Positions 11,118 through 20,167 of a DNA stretch of 64,000 bases are shown here, in pieces. This stretch comes from Arenicellales bacterium. Lineage in GTDB: Bacteria > Pseudomonadota > Gammaproteobacteria > Arenicellales > JAJDZL01. Each line of letters starts with the position of its first letter. Position 1 is the stretch's first letter. Where the stretch lies: positions 2,229,999 to 2,293,998 of the forward strand of contig OX638343.1 of assembly GCA_951813075.1 (NCBI GenBank), written 5' to 3'. The notes beneath the pieces were generated by a model. The model did no database searches, was not told where the DNA came from, and saw only the letters and a list, made by a program, of their open reading frames with translations. Made by a program: the position numbers and the translations under genes.

Positions 11118-11577
11118 ATGCGAAAAGTCGAATCCACACAAGTTGAACTGGGCGGCGCTTTCATCGGTGACATCGTCATCGATGCGAAATTGCGCGACAA
11201 CATTCCGGCACTGCTGTGCGGTTTGCAACATATTTATGTGAGTCCAGCGATTCGAGCTAAAGTGTTCGCACTGCTCGAGGCTGAGGTCAATTCCCGTGCT
11301 CGCGAAGATACCGGTCGTCCGGGCATGGACCTTTGGCGCATCAGTCGCAGCTGTGGTTCAAGGACGCCCGTAACTAACAACCCCTGGCATAGAGTCGGCG
11401 ATCAATCATCTGGAACACTGTGGGCTGGACCGGGTGCGTGACCATGGCCGCAGGGGCTTTGCCCGCGCGGTGGCGTTGTCGGTAGTGGCGGCCAACCTCA
11501 AGCGGCTGGGCAGAATCCTGCGCGACCGCGAGCGTAAAAAACTCGCCCGCCTTCAACGATTACGCGCCGTCTGGCAC
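11118..11577 (+). pseudogene. Remnant of an ISNCY-type transposase
   Basis: Two pieces of one transposase survive. The N-terminal piece (11118 to about 11340) reads M-R-K-V-E-S-T-Q..., then G-L-Q-H-I-Y and G-R-P-G-M-D-L-W-R-I, typical of IS1202/ISNCY-group transposases. The C-terminal piece (about 11390-11577, a different frame) reads A-I-N-H-L-E-H-C-G-L-D-R-V-R-D-H-G and then A-L-S-V-V-A-A-N-L-K-R-L-G, the family's usual end. The catalytic core between them, most of the roughly 450-codon gene, is deleted, so the element is dead. No clear terminal inverted repeats remain. It marks the island at 9.7-15.3 kb as a site of past insertion. Confidence 0.75.
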
Positions 11578-11770
11578 TTCAGCTCTCCAATCGGGGAGAT
11601 AAATCCGGGCATCCGGAGAGACGGCTGTCGACAGAATTCGGAATTTTCCCTTGTTTTCGCCGTGAATTGCCATATTTCGCTCTGACAGCCGGTTGCTGGT
11701 CGTTCCCGGTTTCAATGTTGGTCATTTTTTTGATTTCTCGCTCAAAATCGAGGGTTTTCTGACTGACACC

Positions 11771-11813
11771 AGTTATAGAAAGTTTTCATCATGTTTCGGT
11801 AAACTATCTATAA
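11771..11813. repeat. 43-bp direct repeat, copy A, with internal dyad symmetry
   Basis: Aligns without gaps to 13191-13233 at 34 of 43 positions, the last 13 identical. Each copy is itself an imperfect inverted repeat: in this one, AGTTATAGAAAGTTTTC faces the reverse complement of GTAAACTATCTATAA. Copy A lies about 120 bp beyond the 3-prime end of the AAA ATPase gene; copy B lies upstream of its start. Confidence 0.7.
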
Positions 11814-11935
11814 ATCTGATTAATTGTCCCTGATAAAGCCCCTCTTTGTTTTTCGAATTGGTTCAAGCGCAGACAAGGCATACTCTTGGAGCAATCACCC
11901 CAGATAGTCTTTGACAAATTTTGGCTTTCGGTTAC

Positions 11936-13129
11936 CTACCCGATGCCAGAGATCCCAGATTCACGCATCCGATTCATGAATGCATCGAAGAGTGGAACGG
12001 TAAAAGCAGCATAGCCAAATCTCGGGCTGTAGATCATGCCACCGTTAATCAGTGCCTCCCTGGTAGAACCGAGTTGTTGCGCCGACTTACCTAGTTCCTT
12101 GGCAATTTGTCCCGTTCGATGCGGGCCCGGACCGAGTTCTGCCATCGCATGTAAGTAGACTTTTTGAGAATTCGACAATCGTTCGTAACGAGATCGAAAG
12201 AAGTTCCGGTCTAGTCGTTCAATCGCGACAACATTCGCTTTCTCTATATCCTTGATTGTTATGGGTGAGGCTCGCGCGATCTTCCAGGCTTGGTATCCCC
12301 ATTCTTGAAGGAAATAGGGATAACCCTGTGTTTCGGAAATTATCGCAGTAATCGCCTCGTTCTCGAACACCACGTCTGCTTGTTTCGCCGGTTTGACAAG
12401 GGCGCGCTTCGCATCAAGTGGTTCGAGGGCTCCGATGTCTGGGTACTCAAAGAGTCGCTCAGCGTAACTCTTTGCATCTCCCGAAAGCTTAAACAGAAGA
12501 GGTAGCCCTGCACCTACCACTAACACTGGTAGGTTTTTCTGATTCACTCGGTGCAAGGCCATGATCAATGCCTCTAATTCTTCGGTTGACAGGTTCTGAA
12601 TTTCATCGATTAGGATTACAATCGACGAACTGCGTGCCTTTGCTGCCTCGCCAGTAGCGACAAAAACTTCTGGAAGATCACGGCTTAGTGTACCACTGTC
12701 AGCGATTCCCTGTTCCCCATCAATATCGACGGAGAACTCAATGCCTTCAACTTTGACTCTTATTGCCCCTACGAAACTTTTCAGAACTCGCAGCCCCGTC
12801 TTTACATGCTCATTTACTCCCTTGGATCGATCAAGCTTAAGCAAGATAGCGCGTAAAGTGTCGACAATCGCTTTTGACAAAGGTTCGTGACTGCTCATTT
12901 CTATGAAGTCCGTCAATGCTCCCTCTTCTTCCGCCATGGTCTGAACTTCATTCAGCAGAACCGTTTTCCCGACTCCGCGCAGTCCAATGAATATAAAACT
13001 ACGGGCTGACCGCCCAGACTTGTTTCTCTGTATAGCTAGACGAGCATCGTCAAGAACGATATCTCGCCCAGCGAGCTCTGGCGGTGGTGTTCCTGCTCCT
13101 GGTGCATATGGATTGATTCGCGGATCCAA
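11936..13129 (-). CDS. AAA+ P-loop ATPase with C-terminal winged-helix region
   Basis: A 397-residue STAND/AAA-type ATPase. Walker A is G-L-R-G-V-G-K-T at 49-56, and Walker B V-I-L-I-D-E-I-Q at 171-178. The C-terminal hundred residues look like a winged helix (Y-E-R-L-S-N-S-Q-K-V-Y-L-H-A-M-A-E-L onwards). The opening N-P-Y-A-P-G-A-G-T-P-P-P-E-L-A-G-R-D is characteristic of a widespread family of single-gene ATPases of unknown role. The start codon appears to be TTG at 13129; the conserved N terminus leaves no better choice. Repeats lie on both sides, and the upstream copy covers its probable promoter and is shared with the divergent nuclease-helicase gene. A defence or selfish-element role is possible but not shown. 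Confidence 0.8.
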   Translation of the reverse strand: MDPRINPYAPGAGTPPPELAGRDIVLDDARLAIQRNKSGRSARSFIFIGLRGVGKTVLLNEVQTMAEEEGALTDFIEMSSHEPLSKAIVDTLRAILLKLDRSKGVNEHVKTGLRVLKSFVGAIRVKVEGIEFSVDIDGEQGIADSGTLSRDLPEVFVATGEAAKARSSSIVILIDEIQNLSTEELEALIMALHRVNQKNLPVLVVGAGLPLLFKLSGDAKSYAERLFEYPDIGALEPLDAKRALVKPAKQADVVFENEAITAIISETQGYPYFLQEWGYQAWKIARASPITIKDIEKANVVAIERLDRNFFRSRYERLSNSQKVYLHAMAELGPGPHRTGQIAKELGKSAQQLGSTREALINGGMIYSPRFGYAAFTVPLFDAFMNRMRESGISGIG

Positions 13130-13190
13130 TTACCGACCTAAGAAAGTTTAGCCACTCTGGGTATGAAGTTCGTGTCGTGTTTGCATCGAT

Positions 13191-13233
13191 TAGTATATAA
13201 AGTTTACACCGTTTTTCAGTAAACTATCTATAA
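13191..13233. repeat. 43-bp direct repeat, copy B, probable operator between divergent genes
   Basis: Matches copy A at 11771-11813 in 34 of 43 positions. It contains AAAGTTTAC facing GTAAACTATCTATAA. On the reverse strand it holds TATACT-like -10 sequences for the ATPase gene, 60-100 bp upstream of that gene's start. The forward promoter of the nuclease-helicase gene lies about 80 bp to the right. Confidence 0.65.
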
Positions 13234-13311
13234 CTTTATGATTTGAGGACGACTAATTGGCGGCTGCCGGAAAAACCCCTACGTTGTGCACGAATCGGTT
13301 TAGTTTCGGAA

Positions 13312-13340
13312 TTGGAGGCATCTATCCGGACGGCTATAAT
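13312..13340 (+). promoter_or_regulatory. Sigma-70 promoter of the nuclease-helicase gene
   Basis: TTGGAG (13312-13317) and a perfect TATAAT (13335-13340) are 17 bp apart. Transcription would begin near 13347, which rules out a GTG start at 13346 and supports TTG at 13406. Confidence 0.6.
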
Positions 13341-13405
13341 AGGCTGTGTCTTTATTTGTGAGCCACCAGTGCGGTGGCCATGGCACACCAATAAAGGAAG
13401 ACCAA

Positions 13406-15334
13406 TTGCAACATTCGGACGGACAGGCGAATCGCGGCTGGGATTCAAGTTTCCGGGATTTTCAGAACACATCGAACTCGGTGATTCTGAACAGTCTTCG
13501 CTCATACTATCCGGATTCATCAGAATCACAGATTACCACCTGGCGACGGACTGTTCCTCAACTGAAAAAGGAAATTGGTGAGGTTGTTCAGATCGATGCC
13601 GGATTTACGTCATTTACCGCGGTTCTCGAATACGAGCTGCCCATGGAATCGCGGCGGGCCGACGCGATTCTGCTACTCAATGACGGTGTCATGGTCATTG
13701 AGCTCAAAGGCAAGACTCACTCAACTGATGCCGACATTGATCAGGCCCACGCATACGCTCGTGATCTGAAACACTACCACCGAGAATGTCATGAGCGCGA
13801 TGTTGTGGCCGTTCTGATTCCTGAACGATTACCGAGTGCTGTGACAAAACAAAGGGATGTTTTCATCTGTAGTCCAGACCGACTTGATGCATTGGTCGCA
13901 TACCTGAGTTCTCGAAATAAAAAACCCCCGATTGACTCAGAGCGATTTCTGAGTGGTCAGGCGTACAAGCCTCTGCCATCGCTGGTACAGGCAGCAAGAG
14001 ATCTTTTTATTAATAAAAGACCACCCCAGATCTGGAAGTCAGTCGCCGATACCGACGATGCGGTGTGCGCAATCAGAAATATCATTGTTGACGCTTATCG
14101 GACAAAATCGAGGAAACTGGTTCTTCTAACCGGCGTTCCAGGGTCCGGAAAGACATTAGTCGGATTGCGAATTGTCCACATGCCCGAACTCGATTCTCTG
14201 ATGTCTCAGAATGGAGGCGCGCCGGCTATATTGCTTTCCGGGAATGATCCTCTTGTAAGAGTGCTTCAACACGTAATGCGTACAGCAAAAAATGATGGTA
14301 AATCTTTCGTCCGTCACATCAAAAACTACGTGAAAATGTACCTTAATTCAGCTACACGAATTCCGAGTGAGCACATTGTGGTATTTGACGAAGCACAGCG
14401 TGCACATGATGCTCAGCAAGTTACCGAAGTTCACGGAGAATCTGGTCCAGAATCAAATCCCAGTGAACCGGAGTGCCTGATTCGATTTGCCGAACGCTGT
14501 AATGATTGCTCGGTGGTTGTCGGTTTGATCGGAAGCGGTCAGGAAATCAACAAAGGTGAGGAGGGTGGATTGAAATTATGGGTGGATGCGGTTTCCAGTA
14601 GTCCGTCCAGCAATCAATGGACCGTGTGTGGGCCTGAGGAATTGAAAGTTCACTTTTCGGACCTCGATTTCCATACCGAACCAAAGTTAAGTCTTGATCA
14701 AAACATTCGATCCCATTTTGCGACCCGTTTGCATGATTTTGTAGCGCAACTTGTGAATCAATACCCAGACAGACTACGCCTGGTTGAACTCGCCCAAACA
14801 CTAGAAAAACAAGGGCACGACATTCGAATCACGCGCGATCTTCAACTCGCAAAAAACTACTTGAGGCAGCGATATTCAGACTCGCCGACGCATCGTTTCG
14901 GTTTGGTTGCCAGTAGCCGAGACAAGACATTGGTTGGGTTCGGTGTTCCCAATGACTGGCAGTCGACAAGATCCCTGCGAATCGGCAATTGGTACAATGA
15001 CGGGGAATGTGACACTGGACGACTGTCATGCCGACACCTTGAAATCTGCATTACTGAGTATGAAGCGCAAGGATTGGAACTCGATGCAGTGCTTCTTGCT
15101 TGGGGGACAGATTTTGTTTTGAAGTCTGGGAATTGGTCGATAGAAAAAGCCAGAAAATATAGAAATGGCAACGCGGTGCGCGATCCCTTTCAATTACGTG
15201 CGAACGCTTATCGTGTGCTGCTCACTCGAGGGCGAGACGCGCATGTTGTCTTTGTGCCTCAACTGGCAGAATTGAACGAAACCTGGGAATTTCTCTGCGA
15301 GAGTGGTTTTCGACCACTTGACAACAGACAATAA
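13406..15334 (+). CDS. PD-(D/E)XK nuclease fused to DUF2075 (Schlafen-group) helicase
   Basis: A 642-residue protein. The N-terminal part carries a nuclease-like core: R-R-A-D-A-I-L-L (Asp86), then V-I-E-L-K-G-K (Glu99, Lys101). A DUF2075 helicase-like domain follows with Walker A G-V-P-G-S-G-K-T at 243-250 and a D-E-A-Q box near residue 328. Near the C terminus, T-E-Y-E-A-Q-G-L-E-L-D and N-A-Y-R-V-L-L-T-R-G-R are late helicase motifs typical of DUF2075. I place the start at TTG 13406: AAGGAAG lies five bases before it and a promoter ends at 13340. The combination suggests nucleic-acid degradation, perhaps anti-phage defence, but no known named system matches. The AAA ATPase gene diverges from it across a repeat. 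Confidence 0.8.
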   Translation: MQHSDGQANRGWDSSFRDFQNTSNSVILNSLRSYYPDSSESQITTWRRTVPQLKKEIGEVVQIDAGFTSFTAVLEYELPMESRRADAILLLNDGVMVIELKGKTHSTDADIDQAHAYARDLKHYHRECHERDVVAVLIPERLPSAVTKQRDVFICSPDRLDALVAYLSSRNKKPPIDSERFLSGQAYKPLPSLVQAARDLFINKRPPQIWKSVADTDDAVCAIRNIIVDAYRTKSRKLVLLTGVPGSGKTLVGLRIVHMPELDSLMSQNGGAPAILLSGNDPLVRVLQHVMRTAKNDGKSFVRHIKNYVKMYLNSATRIPSEHIVVFDEAQRAHDAQQVTEVHGESGPESNPSEPECLIRFAERCNDCSVVVGLIGSGQEINKGEEGGLKLWVDAVSSSPSSNQWTVCGPEELKVHFSDLDFHTEPKLSLDQNIRSHFATRLHDFVAQLVNQYPDRLRLVELAQTLEKQGHDIRITRDLQLAKNYLRQRYSDSPTHRFGLVASSRDKTLVGFGVPNDWQSTRSLRIGNWYNDGECDTGRLSCRHLEICITEYEAQGLELDAVLLAWGTDFVLKSGNWSIEKARKYRNGNAVRDPFQLRANAYRVLLTRGRDAHVVFVPQLAELNETWEFLCESGFRPLDNRQ

Positions 15335-15940
<606 letters not shown>

Positions 15941-16068
15941 AATCAGTACGAAATTGCCCTGATATCAAACAGAAGCCACTTTGCACGTGGTTTCCCAATT
16001 CCATCGAACTGCTCTCGTAGTGAAAAATTCATTCGATCTGTTCGGATCGTATTGCTTCAATATCAAAT

Positions 16069-17148
16069 ATGCGTTCAGAATCTAATGAAACGGTCGTAGT
16101 CGGGATGTCTGGAGGGGTTGACTCGTCCGTATCCGCCGCATTACTGCTGGAGCAGGGATACAACGTCATCGGACTCTTCATGAAGAATTGGGAGGAAGAT
16201 GACGACGATGAATGCAGCGCGGCTGAGGATCTGGCAGACGCCCAAGCCGTTTGCGAAATTCTTGATATACCTTTGAAGACGGTCAATTTCTCATTTGAGT
16301 ACTGGGAGCGGGTTTTCACTGGTTTCCTGAGAGATCTTGAATGTGGAAGAACGCCGAACCCCGATATTATTTGCAATGTCGAGATAAAGTTCCGTGAATT
16401 TCCCTTGTGGGCGATGAAACTCGGTGCTGATTACGTCGCTACTGGTCACTATGCGCGAATCGATCACAGCAATGGTACGTTGAATCTTTTAAAAGGAATT
16501 GACAAGGAGAAGGATCAAACGTATTTCCTGTATGGATTGAGGACGGAGGCGCTGCAAAGAGCTCTATTTCCAATCGGATTTTTGACCAAGCAGCAGGTAC
16601 GATCAAAGGCTCGCGATCTCGGATTCGAAAATTACGACAAAAAAGGCAGTACTGGCATTTGCTTTGTAGGACGACGAAATTTTCGATCGTTTGTAAGTCG
16701 TTACCTTAATTCCACCGAAGGTTCGATTATTGATCCGCAAGGAATGGTCATCGGCAAGCATGACGGTGCGTTTCTTTACACCATAGGCCAACGCACAGGA
16801 CTTGGAATCGGTGGGCCCGGTGATGCCTGGTATGTTGCTGGCAAAGACGTTTCGACCAACACACTGTTCGCGGTGCAGGGGCATGATCATCCTCTGCTTT
16901 ACAGCAAATTTGCCTTTGTTTCTGGATTGAATTGGATATCGCAACATTACGAATTGCCGAAACCAGCACGCGCCAAAGTGCGCTACCGAGGTGAGGACCA
17001 AGTCTGCCTGATCTGTCATTCGGCGGAGCGCGGACACTTCGTCGAATTCGAAAACCCAGTCCGAGCAGTTACGCCGGGGCAGTCCATTGTCTTTTACGAT
17101 GAGGAACTGTGTCTTGGTGGTGCCGTAATCGATAGCACCGGCAACTGA
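16069..17148 (+). CDS. mnmA: tRNA 2-thiouridine(34) synthase MnmA
   Basis: A 359-residue enzyme that makes s2U34 in tRNA Lys, Glu and Gln, using ATP and a persulfide relay. The PP-loop V-G-M-S-G-G-V-D-S-S is at 11-20. The two catalytic cysteines are present: Cys102 in P-N-P-D-I-I-C-N and Cys198 in S-T-G-I-C-F-V-G. The acidic stretch E-E-D-D-D-D-E after M-K-N-W is also usual. coaE begins one base after the stop codon, so the two genes are probably translated from one mRNA. Standard length, no anomaly. Confidence 0.97.
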   Translation: MRSESNETVVVGMSGGVDSSVSAALLLEQGYNVIGLFMKNWEEDDDDECSAAEDLADAQAVCEILDIPLKTVNFSFEYWERVFTGFLRDLECGRTPNPDIICNVEIKFREFPLWAMKLGADYVATGHYARIDHSNGTLNLLKGIDKEKDQTYFLYGLRTEALQRALFPIGFLTKQQVRSKARDLGFENYDKKGSTGICFVGRRNFRSFVSRYLNSTEGSIIDPQGMVIGKHDGAFLYTIGQRTGLGIGGPGDAWYVAGKDVSTNTLFAVQGHDHPLLYSKFAFVSGLNWISQHYELPKPARAKVRYRGEDQVCLICHSAERGHFVEFENPVRAVTPGQSIVFYDEELCLGGAVIDSTGN

Positions 17149-17149
17149 T

Positions 17150-17767
17150 ATGTTCGCAGTGGGTATAACTGGCGGGATCGGCAGCGGTAAATCGACAGCT
17201 ACGGATCGATTTATCGAACTAGGTGTACCCGCTATCGACGCCGATGTAGTTGCACGAGAGCTTGTGAAACCAGGTCGGTCGGCGCTCAAGAGAGTCATTG
17301 ACACGTTCGGAGTCGAGGTTGCGACAGCCGATGGTAGACTGGACCGGATCAAACTGCGAAAGATCGTATTTTCCGACTCCGAAAAGAAATCCCAACTCGA
17401 AAATATTCTACACCCTGAAATTCATGCTGAAATTCTGCGCCAACTGTCTGAATCAACAGCGCCATATACCGTTGTAGTGATCCCATTATTGGCAGAAAGC
17501 AAGCGTCAGTACCCACTTGATCGAATTCTTGTCATCGATGCGCCGCATGAGCTGCAGATTGAAAGGGTTTCGGCTCGCGATAACCAATCTCCACAGGAAG
17601 CTGAACACATTATTCAACTGCAAGCATCTCGACAAGCTCGTATGGCGATCGCCGACGATGTCATCGTAAATAATGGCTCAACGCAAGATCTGCAACACCA
17701 AGTGGATGCACTGCACAAGAAATACCTTGCGTACGCCTGTGGTTCAGAAGAGCCCGAGAATGCGTGA
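17150..17767 (+). CDS. coaE: Dephospho-CoA kinase CoaE
   Basis: A 205-residue kinase catalysing the last step of coenzyme A synthesis, phosphorylation of the ribose 3-prime hydroxyl of dephospho-CoA. The P-loop G-I-T-G-G-I-G-S-G-K-S-T is near the N terminus and the CoA-binding I-D-A-D-V-V-A-R-E-L follows at about residue 30. It starts one base after the mnmA stop and overlaps the following methyltransferase gene by eight bases, so the three look like one operon. Confidence 0.96.
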   Translation: MFAVGITGGIGSGKSTATDRFIELGVPAIDADVVARELVKPGRSALKRVIDTFGVEVATADGRLDRIKLRKIVFSDSEKKSQLENILHPEIHAEILRQLSESTAPYTVVVIPLLAESKRQYPLDRILVIDAPHELQIERVSARDNQSPQEAEHIIQLQASRQARMAIADDVIVNNGSTQDLQHQVDALHKKYLAYACGSEEPENA

Positions 17768-18578
17768 TCGAACTATATTTCGATTCGGTCTGGACTCAGT
17801 AGCCGAGTCGTATGATCAACACTGTGGAATATTTGATGAATCAGGTGCTGAACTTGGTGAGCGACTGCTGTTTCTCCAGCAGCCACCCAAAAAAATTGTA
17901 GATGTCGGTTGTCGCACTGGAGGACTGAGTCGATTGATGCAGTCAAAATTTCCTGATTCATTGGTATTTTCAATTGATGAATCCCGTGAGATGTGCGTGA
18001 AGGCTAAACGCAAAATGACCGGTCCCTACTCTCGGGCGACTGTATCCGAAATTGACCAGTTGCCATTGGATTCCGAGTCAGCTGATTTGATCGTATCTAA
18101 TCTCGCATCATCGTTTTATGATCCGAAAACCTTTATTTCCGAGTGCTTTCGAGTGCTGCGTACCGACGGTGTCCTGCTATTTTCGATGTTTGGGATGCAA
18201 TCCTTTCAGGAGCTAAGACATGCCTGCATTAATGCTGGGATTCGGGAAATCCACAAGGAATTTCCCGAATTGCATGATATCGGTAATTTTCTTCTGTCGA
18301 CCGGATTCACTGATCCTGTTGTTGACATCGAATACAAACAGCCGCATTATCCTGATTTACCGTCTCTCATAGAGCATCTTGACAATATTGGAATCTGTTC
18401 GCTGCTGATCCCCAATGCCCAACTTCAATCAGTAAAAAGCGTACAATCACAGTTAACCGAACAGTTCCAAGAATTGGGAGCGAAAGAAGGAATTACACTG
18501 ACATTGGCTATCATTTACGGTATTGCGTCGAAAAAGCAGGTTGACATGAACGCCACCCGCGTTCGCTTTCACCGGTGA
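17760..18578 (+). CDS. BioC-like SAM-dependent methyltransferase
   Basis: A 272-residue class I methyltransferase. Its layout is that of BioC (malonyl-ACP O-methyltransferase) and of the related NDUFAF5-type enzymes: an N-terminal helix with F-G-L-D-S-V-A-E-S-Y-D, SAM motif I V-D-V-G-C-R-T-G-G, and a post-motif D-L-I-V-S-N-L-A-S-S-F-Y followed by F-R-V-L-R-T-D-G-V-L-L-F-S-M-F-G. Motif I has Arg where D-x-G-C-G-T-G is usual. ATG 17760 overlaps the end of coaE by eight bases, which favours this start over the longer frame from 17673. No other biotin gene is near, so the BioC role is plausible but unproven. Confidence 0.75.
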   Translation: MRDRTIFRFGLDSVAESYDQHCGIFDESGAELGERLLFLQQPPKKIVDVGCRTGGLSRLMQSKFPDSLVFSIDESREMCVKAKRKMTGPYSRATVSEIDQLPLDSESADLIVSNLASSFYDPKTFISECFRVLRTDGVLLFSMFGMQSFQELRHACINAGIREIHKEFPELHDIGNFLLSTGFTDPVVDIEYKQPHYPDLPSLIEHLDNIGICSLLIPNAQLQSVKSVQSQLTEQFQELGAKEGITLTLAIIYGIASKKQVDMNATRVRFHR

Positions 18579-18616
18579 AGGCTGCGACAAATAGTTGAAG
18601 AATTAGGAATCTTCTC

Positions 18617-20167
18617 ATGAACCTGATGTCATCTCAGGAATATTGCGAGTCGTTGAAGGAATACAGTCCGAACGTATATGTTCGCGGCTCGAAAATAGAT
18701 AGTGTGGCGAACCATCCAATGCTTGCACCTGGAGTGAACGCCATTGCGATGACCTATGACTTCGCGAGGATGTCGGAGCACCGAGGCTACGCACTTGCCG
18801 AGCAACACACTTCAGGCAAGACGGTCAACAGATTTGTGCATATCAATCGCAGTGCTGACGATCTTCTTTCGAAACTGGAATATGTTCGAGCAGTGTGTCA
18901 GGTAACTGGATGTGCCATGCGATATCTGTCCATGGATGGGTTGAATGCTTTATTTCAGGCGACTTATCGGATGGATGCGGAATTCGGCTCCGAGTATAGC
19001 GCTCGTCTTGTCGAGCAGATGCATCGTATTCAAAATGAAGACCTGACAGTAGGCATCGCCATGACAGATGCAAAAGGCGATCGCTCCCTCAGACCCAGTG
19101 AACAGCCCAAACCGGACAGTCATCTGCGTATCGTAAATCGAAGACCTGATGGAATCGAAATCTCCGGGGTGAAGGCGATAGTTACCGCTGCACCGTATGT
19201 GCATGAGCTGTTCGTGCTACCTGGACGGAACATGACACGCGAGGATAAGGAATTCGCGGTGGCGTGTCAGGTGCCAATCGATGCGAAGGGACTTACGATC
19301 ATTGCCCGGCCTGCAGGTCGTCCCGGCGATCCCACTGCAGAGTTCAGCAGCAGATTCGGCCAGTCAACCGGTGTGTGTATTTTCGAGAATGTATTTGTTC
19401 CATATGACCGGGTTTACATGTGCGGTGAGTGGGAACATGCCGAGTATCTCACCAAGGCTTACGCCAACCATCATCGACATACGTGCATCGGCGCCCGAGC
19501 TGGCTTCGGTGACTTGTTGATCGGCGCATCCGGAATGATGATTGAGACCAATGGGCTCGATGTCCGCGCCGAGCCGCATCTGAGAGATCTGATGGTGGAT
19601 CTGATCAAAACTGTTGAAAGTTTCTATGCATGTGGTGTTTCAGCCTCTGTCTATTGCACCACAACACCAGCAGGCAACTGCGAGCCGGACGCTGTCTATT
19701 CGAACATCGGTAAACTGATGCTGGCGAACTCAATCTACGATATGCATCGAATCGCCAACACTGTTTCGGGTGGTCTGATCGTGACGCTTCCGCATCCGGA
19801 CGATGATCACAATCCTGACACGATGGACAAACTGGATACATTGATGTCGGCAAGTCCCGATATTCCGCCGCATCGCCGGGCGACTGTAGCTCGATTAATC
19901 GAGGATCTGACCGCCTCTCATTCCGGTGCCTGGTATTCGGTTATCAGCGTGCATGGCGGCGGATCACCTGAGGCCATGAAGCGGGAGATATTCAGGAAGT
20001 ATCCGGTCGCAGAAAAATCAGAATTCGTACAGCGTCTGATTGAACGTGGCGTTCACGAAGATTCCGAGAATACCACCAAGCAACCTGGGCAATGCTGCGA
20101 TACCGGTTGTGAACCGCCGGAAAAGTCCACAATTCCAACCCGTGAGAAACGACAATTGCTTCATTGA
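18617..20167 (+). CDS. HpaB / 4-hydroxybutyryl-CoA dehydratase family flavoprotein
   Basis: A 516-residue member of the acyl-CoA-dehydrogenase-fold family that includes 4-hydroxyphenylacetate 3-monooxygenase and 4-hydroxybutyryl-CoA dehydratase (AbfD). Similarity to AbfD is visible in D-G-L-N-A-L-F-Q-A-T-Y, A-M-T-D-A-K-G-D-R and H-H-R-H-T-C-I-G-A-R-A-G-F-G-D. AbfD binds a [4Fe-4S] cluster through Cys99, Cys103, His292 and Cys299. Against my recollection of that sequence, Cys99 and the His (His286 here) are kept, but the other two positions are Tyr103 and Ala293. The protein may thus lack the cluster and act as a flavin-only monooxygenase or dehydrogenase. It starts 38 bp after the methyltransferase gene and meets the convergent dehydrogenase gene with a 7-bp overlap. 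Confidence 0.72.
   Translation: MNLMSSQEYCESLKEYSPNVYVRGSKIDSVANHPMLAPGVNAIAMTYDFARMSEHRGYALAEQHTSGKTVNRFVHINRSADDLLSKLEYVRAVCQVTGCAMRYLSMDGLNALFQATYRMDAEFGSEYSARLVEQMHRIQNEDLTVGIAMTDAKGDRSLRPSEQPKPDSHLRIVNRRPDGIEISGVKAIVTAAPYVHELFVLPGRNMTREDKEFAVACQVPIDAKGLTIIARPAGRPGDPTAEFSSRFGQSTGVCIFENVFVPYDRVYMCGEWEHAEYLTKAYANHHRHTCIGARAGFGDLLIGASGMMIETNGLDVRAEPHLRDLMVDLIKTVESFYACGVSASVYCTTTPAGNCEPDAVYSNIGKLMLANSIYDMHRIANTVSGGLIVTLPHPDDDHNPDTMDKLDTLMSASPDIPPHRRATVARLIEDLTASHSGAWYSVISVHGGGSPEAMKREIFRKYPVAEKSEFVQRLIERGVHEDSENTTKQPGQCCDTGCEPPEKSTIPTREKRQLLH

Noticed and set aside
11118..11685. Two intact small genes (107 and 83 codons)
   Set aside because: Both pieces match the two ends of a single ISNCY-type transposase, so they are remnants of one broken gene rather than separate genes.
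16603..17352. 249-codon reverse frame spanning mnmA and coaE
   Set aside because: It crosses the junction of two well-conserved genes on the opposite strand and has no start signal.
17673..17759. Longer N terminus for the BioC-like methyltransferase
   Set aside because: The extra 29 codons lie inside coaE and match nothing in methyltransferases; ATG 17760 gives an 8-bp overlap typical of coupled genes.
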